Positions 1 through 10,631 of a stretch of 24,064 nucleotides of DNA are shown here, in pieces. Positions within the stretch are counted from its first letter, which is position 1. Each line of letters opens with the position of its first letter. This stretch comes from Priapulus caudatus (Eukaryota > Priapulida > Priapulimorpha > Priapulimorphida > Priapulidae). The stretch covers positions 17,746-41,809 of the forward strand of contig NW_014577497.1 of NCBI RefSeq assembly GCF_000485595.1. The letters run 5' to 3'. The position numbers and the translations under genes are program-made. Under the pieces are notes generated by a model. It was not told the origin of the DNA and searched no databases. It saw only the letters and a program-made list of their open reading frames with translations.

Positions 1-306
1 TGGCCTAATGGACAGAGTGAAAACCTTTTTTGTTTCAGCGCTGCATGACCTACCATTTTTATAACTTTATTGAAAGGCCCATGAAATGTGCTTTCCACTG
101 ACGTGCGAAGAGTAAGTGTCTGATAACCTTTTGACCCTCAAGAGGCGGGTTAAACATGGATTCCTGAACTGCCTCAATGATGTCACAGTGTTGTCATATT
201 CATGGCACATCCATAATCTAGAAACCCAATAAGCCTGGAAAGCCGAATGCGTACAGCACAAGCGTCACGGCTGAAAGGTCGTTGGATCGAATCCCATCTG
301 ATTTTT
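1..306 (+). repeat. tRNA-derived SINE-like fragments (split A box and B box)
   Basis: Bases 1-19 resemble a tRNA 5' half with an A box (TGGCCTAATGGACAGAGTG). Bases 269-297 resemble the D-arm to T-arm part (GCGTCACGGCTGAAAGGTC), followed by a B box, GGATCGAATCC. The two halves are about 240 bases apart, so this is not a working tRNA. It could be one SINE head split by an insertion, or two fragments. Confidence 0.35.
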
Positions 307-452
307 TATTATTTACCTGTTTTCTGTATTTTTCTATCTTTATCCATTTATCTATTTTTTTCCAATTAACGCAAATATTTACATGATTTATTTACAACAA
401 TTTAATAACAACAAATAATTTTTACAACAATTAATTTTTTATTATTTTTTAA

Positions 453-470
453 TAGGGTTAGGGTTAGGGT
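453..470 (+). repeat. Short interstitial telomere-like tract
   Basis: About three copies of TTAGGG in the + orientation, following a T/A-rich run. Too short to be a telomere end. Confidence 0.7.
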
Positions 471-866
471 CACAATGCACCATAAAACAGGAGTTTCAGG
501 CACGCGATTTGTATCAACCAATGGGATTTGGGAGGTATGCAAGAGGTGGTTGAAATGATGTGTACGCAACTGCGTATCTGCATATCTGCACCTAACAAAG
601 GTGTCACTACGCACGACTGAAATGTTATGTTTATAACCGTAGCAACAGACCTCAGATGAGCCCAGATGCTCTGCAGCTCTTGTTTTATTTCAGGTTTCTC
701 ACTGTTTCATATTGGCCAGCCAACATCTTGAACAGTGATTGTGTTGATTAGTGAATGTGTCTGTACACTTTTACTAATGTGCATACTTTTGTTAAGGCAG
801 TAAGGTGTTTCTTTCACACGCATTTTACAGTCGTTGACAAGTCCTGATGTACAGCCTATATATATT

Positions 867-920
867 ATCAGGAGTCTATCAATAAGGAGTCTATCAGGAG
901 TCTATTGATAGACTCCTGAT
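867..920. mobile_element. Miniature hairpin element, copy 1
   Basis: Perfect 18-bp arms at 867-884 and 903-920, terminus ATCAGGAGT, loop of 18 bases. The loop repeats part of the arm (a second GGAGTCTATCAGGAG), so alternative nested pairings exist. Flanked by ATT at 864-866 and 921-923, a candidate 3-bp target duplication. Confidence 0.75.
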
Positions 921-1314
921 ATTATTAGGTTTATAATAGGAGGCAATCATAGATTTATCTAGGCCATAGAATCCCTATCTATTAGAGCAATGCAATGAGC
1001 ATCAAATTTCCCTACATCAAGTGCCTTGGTCACCGTTCTTACTTGTAGTGGTGCCTCAAAAACCTGGACGATGTCTATAGTAAGAAACGTACATAGCTGC
1101 CATACCCATGAAACGCTCCCCAGGTTACATAGAACGTGTTTTAAGAAAATGTTATCTTGTTCTCTTTTCTTTGATGCGAGAATTTGCCTTGTTACCCCTC
1201 TAATGCGCCGTGGTGCCCTAAAATTTTTGAATAGACCAAAAGAAACATTTGAAAATGAAAAAATGTCTAAACTTGAGTTTAATTGTGAATCCTGGTGTTA
1301 CTTCCTTTACCTAG

Positions 1315-1518
1315 AGGATCACTTAGTCGCAGACTATAAGGGAGTAAAGCTATCTGAGGATGAGAAGAGGCTTCGTGTGCAGGGTATTCTGCGAACAATC
1401 AAGCCATGTCAGCACACCATATCTATCTCATTCCCGATCCGACGAGACAACGGTGTCATAGAGATGATAGATGGATGGAGGGCACAGCACAGTCAGCATA
1501 GAACGCCATGCAAGGGAG
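1315..1518 (+). CDS. GLUD1: GDH exon A (first exon in window)
   Basis: Encodes [10 protein letters not shown] through CKGG, including the substrate-binding RTPCKGG. The acceptor is placed at TTTACCTAG just before 1315 because residue similarity begins there and a phase-1 join gives Glu. An acceptor two bases later (AG at 1315-1316) is also possible. The donor is G/GTAGGA at 1519 (phase 1). The open frame continues upstream to 1026, but that part has no GDH similarity and is read as intron. Confidence 0.9.
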
Positions 1519-4500
1519 GTAGGAAGTTTTAATTTATACAACGATTATATGTGTACATAATACACGTATGTACAGTCAAACCTGTATGTAGTGATCACGA
1601 TCACTTAAAATGATCGATCATGTCACAAGTAAATTGAGGAATTAATAAATGAAGAGAAATTTAGACTCGCCTGTCAGCATACATATTGCTGATCACTTTA
1701 GCATAAAAATTATTACGCATTCCTGCTGTTATAGGCAACAAATGTTCACAGTAAATGAACAGCAAACGTGTGCCCGCTATCTTCACATTCGCGATAATGG
1801 AATGTTCAAACATTCCCTCAAAACGAGCGCAGGTAGTTATGCGCCGCAAATATTTATAGACTGGTAGCTATATCGAAATGTATACAAAGGTCATTAACCT
1901 TGTGTAGAGACAGCGTTCCAATTTCGCGAAGCAAAAATCATGGTCTAGGTTTGTTGATAACATATTATCAAGAGTGAATAATAATAGATATATGATATAG
2001 TATGATAATCTATTATTATTCACTCCTGATATTATGTAAACAGTCTAATTTGAAATGCAGATCGGTGCACATATGGGTGGAAAGATTGTTGTGCGAGTGG
2101 TCTATTACATGTTAGCCTTACTATATATACATTTGGTGTTATGCAAGTTAAGTATCAGAGCGGTTGAGAAAATATGAAAACGGTTGGTAAAAACATGAGA
2201 AATCCTCGCTTTAAGGGAAATGGCGAACATGTTCTTCATAGACAGTTTTTTTTCTATAGAACTTTTATTTTAAAACTGTTACTCAAGAGCCAGTACCTTT
2301 TATAGACAGATGTCCATTCTATCAAGAGCGTATCAAGCCTTCTTAATATGCTCTTGATTCTATGGATGTGGTATCATGTATGAGTGCCACTCAAGGGAGG
2401 TGTGGAATGTACCATTTATGGGGAGCTGTTCACTCTATGTAGGTAGTTTAACTCTAGATGACTTCCACTAAAGTGGCGTATAACTACAACATCAAAAGTG
2501 TCCTTTATGGATTTGATGGTATAGACCACTGAGCTCTATTAATGAGTATTAATAGAGCTCAGTGGATAACAGAGATGTACAGTAGTGCATGAAAGAGAAT
2601 TATCAGAGAGTCGACTTCCACGTCAATGGTATCAGTGTAATGACAGGTTTGCACCTCTATTCTGGTTTAATACATCTCGTTGGGTGAGATGGTTTGGTTG
2701 ATGATGAGGAAGCAGCATTAGAAACAACATTTATTCTACCCATTCTCGCATACACGCAGCAAGTGTAGATAGTTTTAACTAAATGAATGAGAGCATTTAT
2801 ACAGCTATATGTTTTTAGGTAAGAGTCTCTCTGCCCACCTTGCACTGACCAAGAACCGAATACTAATGGCATCTTGACCACTCTCTCGTTTGAACCTGCT
2901 CTCATCAAATAAGAGTTATTATCCCCCGAATTCCACTCCACCACCCTCTTCTGGTTCTCGACTAGCATCGCTAACAGTTCATTCAAAATTGTTGTTATAC
3001 GTTTCTGCAGGTTCGGTTGAAATAGACCGCTACGTCGGTGGGGAAAGGCATGCTAGAGATATTACCAGTTCATTAAAAATTTAAAAAGTATGTATACGTA
3101 TACGTTACGTACTTGGAGTATTTGCTAACACAACAGACAGATATATATATATGATTTTCAAAAACGACTATCTAGCTGTTACATAAAAAATAGTGAGGAT
3201 TGATATCAAGAAAAAATGCTTTTACTCCGGATATGTGACAGCCATAATCTATATTCTTTATGGCAGAGATTTTAGGTTTTCTGGGTAAAATTGTTTGCAA
3301 GGTGCATAACATCAGATAACATGTACTTATAATCGCACGCTCATTCTCTTTCTTACTGTACGGGAGGGTTGGTAGCGTAACACTACTAACAGCAAAATGC
3401 TGCATAAACAGGTTTTTGGCAACTCGGACCATCAGAAAAGTGTATATCTGTTAGTTTCGACCCTTGGCTCAGGATTTACCGGACAAATACACAATGTTTA
3501 AAATGTTCGCATGCTTCAGTGTTATTGCTTCAGGCAGAATACTTGATCGAATGTAGGAACAGTTGGCTGTAATCACATCACTAATCAGCGTGTTTACATT
3601 AGCATGCGGGGGCAATGAACTTACTTAGCAGTTGTACCGATTCCACGGCTATGTCTCGTGATAATATCAAGAGTGAATAATAGAATGAATCTCTATTATT
3701 CACTCCTGATAATATCAAGAGTTCATAATAGAAAATTATTTTATTATTATGGACTTCTATTATGAACTCTTGATAATATTTATCTAGCAATGGGAATAGT
3801 TTGGGAGGGAGTATTTTGAATACTGTAGTTGGTGAAGATGAAACAGTAGTATGGAAAGAGTGAAATATTAGACCTGTATGGAGTGTAGCAGTGGCGTAGC
3901 CAGGATTTTTTAACAGGGGGGGGCCAAAAACAGCGAACTGCGCAAAATAGCGGATGACTTAATATTTTAATGGCTCCGCCGCCTATAGCTCTCTCTCTAC
4001 ACCCTACGCTCCCCCACTTCTCAGCTCTGCAATCTTTGTTTTGGGCGCCATGTGAAAAGGTGACATTATGGTTCGTTGTTCACTGCTCCCAAGATATGTA
4101 ACTGTTCAGTGGCGGATCCAGGATTCCAAAGAGGGGGGGGGTGAAAGATGCGTTCTCTCGCCTTTTAACTACCAAATGTATCTCCATGAATATTTCAAAA
4201 TTACGCATTTTTATTGGTAGCATCTGTCACATTGGACTTGCTAAGTCTCTTTCTTAATATTTTTTTGTGAGAAAAATAAAGCTTATCTTTTACTGGTAAT
4301 TCTGTAGTTGATCTGTTGTGTTAATTATTATCGCGCGCGCTCACTAAATGTGTGTTATCTTGTAGTGACTTGAATTATGTGTTACCGTATACAGGTAAAA
4401 CTATATAGTGAACTAAAGTCAGAGTACTGAAAGTCAGAATCTGAAAGATTTTCGAAAATATTCAAGGAAAAACATGACTTATATTGAGAGAACAAGAGAG

Positions 4501-7500
4501 TAGGCCTTACGAAAATAGACTCAAACGATTGCCGCGAAATTAGGCACGAGCGAAAATATGTGCTGGTAATGTGTAACATGTCTCAATCAGCGTCACGTGC
4601 ACTGATATAGTATCAGCCACAAAAAGGCACAGATCAATATTGCAGAAACCCTTTAATTTAAATCATGTCACTGCTGCAGAGAACCTCGAGAGACTTACTA
4701 AAAGGGATGAATCGTTACACCGAACTGGTCCCACACGTGTCGGCGTCTGCTCGTAGGTCAGGCTGCTTCCAGTGAAATCAGTCCAGGGCAAAAACACGAA
4801 ACAAAATACCGCAAATGGTGTAACTATGTATCTGTGTGACGCGTACCGTTTTAAGTATGCTCTCTCTCTCTCTCTCTTTTGCCTAAACTCAAAGGGGGGC
4901 CGGAGCCGGGTCGCCCCCCCCCCTAAATCCGCCGCTGTATAAGTGTAAGTGTGCACAGTGCAGCCGCGAGAGCAATGGCCGCCGGCAGCGTATGTTGTAC
5001 AGATAGGATTTGAACGGAATTTACAGATATAAGATATAAGATATAACAGTTTTATTTTTCGCTTACAACATAGAACAAGAATTTACAAGGCAAATAAGAA
5101 AATAATACCGCGAAGGGATGGCGAAAAGACCATACGGTCATCTAGTCAGCCATCCCCTAGAAAATTATAATTTAAAAAGTAAGCGGGCAACTGTCGTTGA
5201 GCAGGAAGAGAAATATATTAACATTGTACTAGTAATAATTTACTATAAGATTTTAACTATGAGTGAACTTTAAGAGTGAAACTGAACAAAGTGAAGAATA
5301 ATACAAATATGAAGATACAAAAATTAAATGATTCACAATTGCTTAAACGTTATACAAGATATAAGCAGAGATAATTCCTATGTCAAGCAAACTTTGAGCA
5401 GAATGCGTACAGTAATGACAATATAAATAAACAATCTTGAATGTAAATTACAACAAAGCAAGCTAAGTTAGTAAGTATGTACGTTTGAAGGAAACTGTCA
5501 GCAATAATAGATTTATACTAGGTGAAAGAGAGTATAGAAACATTAAGAATTTGGTACTAAATATATTTCGTATTTATTTAGCATTATATTTTATTGAAAC
5601 GCTTCAAGTGCCTGTATGTGCCGTGGCTGTGAGCAAACTGCATGCAGTGCCCCTTCCCACACTCAGGACAGTAGAATTGAGCCAGAGCGAGAGCGCCACC
5701 TGTTGTGGAGTTTGGGCTGTGAGTGGTGCGCGCGCGAAAGAGACATTCACTTGGTGGGTACCGCCCTCTACTGGTGAAGTTAGGTGGGCGGTAACTTGTA
5801 AACAAATCGGCCAATGATGTGAGTGATTGCTGAACGCCTCTGAGCGTTGTGAGCGTCTGCAGCGTAATGTGTAGTGTTGTGTGCCTGAATAATAACTGTT
5901 CAGTGGCGGATCCAGGATTCCAAAGAGGGGGGGGGTGAAAACAGGTGGGGGGTATGGGGGTCCTCCCCCAGAAAATGATGAAAATGTAGATAGCAGGAGA
6001 TGGTATTTGAGGCACTTTTGAGTACATGTACAGCCTTCATTCTGACTACGACAATTCTCATTTTAGTAGAACAATTTTTATTTTTTACATTTTTTTTAAC
6101 TTTCGGATCAACAGGGGGGCCATGGCCCCCTTTGCCCCCCCCTAACTACGCCACTGGAGTGTAGGATATGAACAGCTAATAAGAGTACCATAGTAACAGT
6201 TGCGAAGAATAGGATAGGAACAGTTAGGAAGGATAAGACAGTAAAAGTTTGGAAGGATAGGATCTAGTAACAATTGGGATGGGTAGGATAGTAACAGTTG
6301 GCAAAGATAGTCCTGATAGGGACAGTTGGTAAGGAGATAGGATAGGGACAGTTGGGGCGGGTAGGATAATAACGGATGGGGAAAAGAGTGGAACAGTGAT
6401 AGTTTGGGAGGTTGGCGTGGTACTAGTTGGAGAGGGTGGGGGAGGCCCAATCCGCTGGGGCGGGTGTAACCAAACTACGCTTTACGACTGTTTCACGTCG
6501 TAGGAGCCACGTAGTGAGATGAGAAAACGTAACTTGTGGCTAGGGCGGGTGTAGCATGCCTGTATAGTTCTTGTTATAGTAGATTTTGGTAATTATATTG
6601 AAGTTGATGGACAGGAAACTTTCTATGCACACACAGTGTGTCAATGGGCTCATACGTATGCGTGCCTGTAATTGCGTATTTAATACAAATTCACATTAAT
6701 GTGAGCTCAATTTCTCAAGCACATAACTGAATAGAGCTAATGTTGAGTTTCATATATATATATACGTGTGAAATTTAAAACACGTTTTTAAGCTCGGTGG
6801 ATAGAGTCTCTCACAGCAACAGCCAACAGTTGATATAAGTCAGCGTCCCTTTGGTTAATGAGTACCCCATGGTACCCCATGGTAAACTTACTCTATTTAT
6901 AATGCACACACTGCGCATGTGTCAACAACTTTAATAGTATGACACGTAGCTAAAGGAAGGAAGGAGTTGATACACGAAACAAGGCGAGATTATGATAATA
7001 TAGTATATATATTATGGCCACACATCGTAAATCAATTGTATGCAAGCACCTCGAAATTAGTCATAGTCCAATGAGCCTTCATTTCATAAACACACTGTCG
7101 CCACTTACTGGCAGGGGTCGGAACATACTGGGTAGTGCAGGAACATACTGCATGGTTAGTGTCCGAACATTCTGGTTAGTGTAAGAAGATACTGGTTAGT
7201 GTAGGAACATACTGGTTTGTGTGGGAACATACTGGTTAGTGTAAGAACATACTGGTTAGTGTAAGAACGTACTGGTTAGTGTCCGAACATACTGGTTAGT
7301 GTAAGAAGCTACTGGTTAGTGTAGGAAGATTACTTGGTTAGTGCTAGGAAGATACTGGTTATGTTAGGAAGATACTGGTTAGCTGGTAGGACATACTGTT
7401 AGTGTAAGAACGTACTGGTGTAGGTAGAACATACTTCGTAGTGTCGAAACATATCTGGCTTAGTGTCGAACATACTGGTTTAGTGTTTAGGAACACTACT

Positions 7501-9822
7501 GCGTTAGTGTAGGAGATACTGTTAGTGTTCGAACATACTGGTTTGTGTGGTAACATACTGGTGAGTGTAAGAACGTACTGGTTAGTGTTCGAACATACTG
7601 GTTTGTGTGGTAACATACTGGTGAGTGTAAGAACGTACTGGTTAGTGTTCGAACACGCTGGGTTTGTGTGGGAACATACTGGTTAGTGTAAGAACGTACT
7701 GGTTAGTGTTCGAACATACTGGTTAGTGTGGGAACATACTGGTTAGTGTAAGAACGTACTGGTTAGTGTAAGAACATACTGGTTAGTGTTCGAACATACT
7801 GGTTAGTGTAAGAAGATACTGGTTAGTGTGGGAACATACTGGTTAGTGTAAGAACATACTGGTTTGTGTGGGAACATACTGGTTAGTGTAAAAACATATT
7901 GGTTAGTGTAGGAACATACTGGTATAGTATAAGAACATACTGGTATAGTATAAGAACATACTGGTTAGTGTCCGAACATACTACTCAGTTTCTGAACGTA
8001 CCATGTTCCTCTATTGTTGCCGCTCTCCTACCGCTAGTTGTACGTAGCTGTGAATCGTAGGTACAGCTAGTCTGACCATCATATCAGAAACTGGGTCGCA
8101 GGCCTTGTAAGACCGGGAACCACTCTAGTTATCATCGATGTGTTTCTCGATAGACTACTGTACAGTGTAGGCCTACATAGGCACGGCACTGCTTATTATT
8201 ACTGCACGGTACTTGGTTCTAGGAGATACCGTTTGTATACCTAAAAATATAGCTACTTACGGTGGTATGATCAATAATCATCATCCATATGATGATGGAT
8301 TTATAGGTAATGCGGACACATGTCACTATAAATTATGCACGCACACTGGTAACGATACTGTTTAGTATAGCTTTGTGGGCATGCTGGATCATATCAGGAG
8401 TTAATAAAGACAAATTTGTCTTTATTAACTCCTGATCATATTCAACTGTGCTACGTGATATAAACATATACATCACTTGTTATCTGACTAGAAATGCTTG
8501 TCTGAATTTCCCGATAGTGTTTGTGTCATATTACGGTGTAAAGTCTCTGTGTAATTGGAGGCGACCCATGATGATCAGCTGACCCACGAGTTGCTCATCC
8601 CAGGGTTAGACTGCAACCAAATGATGCGATGATTTGAAAGGACGAGACGACGTTGCCAGAAGCGCTGAAATGTATTCGCTGAAGTTCAGGCGGCCGTTGT
8701 CAGAAACATCGTAAAGTTAATGCTAATGTATTGTTAATGCTAAGATAACACTTACGACTAATGTTAATGTTACGAGAGTAGCGTTGACAGAAACGTATCG
8801 CAGCTATGAGAAAATTCACGATAACAGGAACTTCATAATTTAATGTCGCAAGGCTGCTGATTGGATGAGAATCGATCACAAAACTCACATTCATACACAT
8901 TTATTGTACGTCACAGTAATTTATGCAACGGGCCCCAGGCTAATTACTGTGCATAATGAGCCCCGTTAAACAACTGTACCGCACACATATCCTGGAATAG
9001 AGAGTTATGCGACACTTACATAGAGTTACACACGGAATGAGTTACACACACACACACAGTTATACGCCATTCATACAGAGCGGACATATTTATACGGAGT
9101 TACACGCCGCCGTCGTCGTACGCACTGTGTGTAATCGAGACGATAGCGGGAGTGCATGGCGTTACGTTGTCGTCGTCCTTGCAGGCATCCGCTTCAGCGA
9201 GCACGTCAACAAGGACGAGGTTCAGGCCCTCGCTGCCCTGATGACGTACAAGTGCTCGTGCGTCGACGTGCCGTTCGGAGGAGCCAAGGCCGGAGTGCGC
9301 ATCAACCCGCGCAACTACAGCGAGGACGAACTGGAGAAGATCACGCGCCGCTTCACGATGGAGCTAGCGAAGAAAGGCTTCATAGGTGCGGCGTGGCGAG
9401 GAGAGGCCTACTGTATACGCTGTATATTTCGCGGTGGTTTAATTTTCGCGAGTTTCGCGAACGCGTCCCCTGACCGCGAAAATAACAACACGCGAAAATA
9501 AGAATACGCTGTTCTTCACTGATTCGGGAATTCACCGACCGCGAAATTAACCACTCGCGAAATTGTCCGTCAAGTCTGAATTCGCGAAAATATCTGTACG
9601 CGAAAAATATGGCCTATACAGTATACCTAACGCGGTGTTGGTCGTGCGAAAGCAATCAGCTAGAATACGTAGGGGACAGATTACGTCAGAAGTCAATAAA
9701 GTACAAAAGACGGGGGGGGGGGGCTGTCTCGCTATAGTATATCTATGGTCTGCCCCCTAATAAGCCCGCAGTGGCAGAGTCACACGGTGGAGTTAATGCA
9801 TCACTGCATAGTGACAAACACA

Positions 9823-9895
<73 letters not shown>

Positions 9896-10598
9896 ACGCG
9901 CGTCGCCTTGGGGAGCAATCGCTGCGTGTGTATGGATCGCGGGTAGCTGTGCGAGCGTCGGAGAGCTGTCGGGAGTGCGTGGTTAATAGCGCGATGATTA
10001 TATGAATGGAAGCTTCTTACCCGCTCCTTTACGATGTAGCTACAGTATATAGAGTCATAGACCTCTACCGTGCGCGGTGGAATGCATCACCACACGCGGA
10101 AACACGTGTATGCTATCATGCCCCGTTTTACAGACAAGTTACGAGTTCTGGACACTTATCATCTAAGTGTTTGTCTTAATTCGTTACGTCGAGCCGTTTT
10201 CGTTTTCTTCTTTGACACCGATTACTTTCGACGCACTCGGATGTACCATGCTCAGGAAATCGCGCACGTGTTACTTAAAGTTATTAGGCTAATTATTCAA
10301 AAGTTTATTTTGAAAAATATTTCGAAATGCGTGTGCTGGTTTCCATGGCAAGTATAGTGAGGGTTTATTGCTGCGTGCTGTATATCATTCGTGACGGAAG
10401 ATGCAGGGCATGTTTATTAACAGGATGAGGCTGATGCTAGTCGCAAATATGTGAGCGTTCCAGATCTGCCTGTATTACTGGCAATACTGGCAGTTGGAGT
10501 ATAAATAGCCGAGTGTTCTCAGCGTATACAATTAGCCTGCCAATATTGATTGCAACGTGTGTGCGTGCGTGTTCGCGACTGCGTGCGCGTTCGTCGTG

Positions 10599-10631
<33 letters not shown>

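Larger units (their letters stand above)
307..1314. other. Upstream intronic/flanking DNA
   Basis: AT-rich DNA with no recognised exon. It holds a TTAGGG-type tract at 453-470 and a small hairpin element at 867-920. It should be intron between upstream GDH exon(s) and exon A; no sequence for the mature N-terminus was found here. Confidence 0.5.
3889..6156. mobile_element. hAT-like DNA transposon, non-autonomous, with other elements inside it
   Basis: The left end CAGTGGCGTAGCCAGG is mirrored by CTAACTACGCCACTG at the right end, each next to a long G or C run. The flanking octamer GAGTGTAG is identical at 3881-3888 and 6157-6164. An 8-bp target duplication with CAGTGGCG-type ends is typical of hAT superfamily elements. 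No transposase frame is present, so it is non-autonomous and was enlarged by other insertions. Confidence 0.88.
1519..9184 (+). other. GLUD1: GDH intron A-B, 7.7 kb, repeat-rich
   Basis: The intron is bounded by G/GTAGGA and CTTGCAG/G. It contains at least five hairpin elements, a 2.27-kb hAT-like insertion with other elements inside it, two minisatellites and microsatellites. The stretches 2570-3660, 6480-7120 and 8002-8390 plus 8440-9184 show no gene or repeat I can name. All long frames in it lack recognisable protein similarity. Confidence 0.8.

Noticed and set aside
1026-1314. The open frame running into exon A could be an N-terminal extension of GDH
   Set aside because: It shows no GDH-like N-terminal or transit-peptide sequence, and similarity starts right after a good acceptor (TTTACCTAG).
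5485-6027. Overlapping 110- and 147-codon frames on opposite strands
   Set aside because: No recognisable domain. They lie inside the hAT-like element, and the minus frame runs through G-run transposon ends.
7121-8001. CRISPR-like array
   Set aside because: The unit is about 20 bases with no distinct spacers, in a eukaryotic intron; it is a minisatellite.
9745-10005. Frames encoding Thr-His repeats
   Set aside because: They are translations of the (AC)35 microsatellite; no other support.
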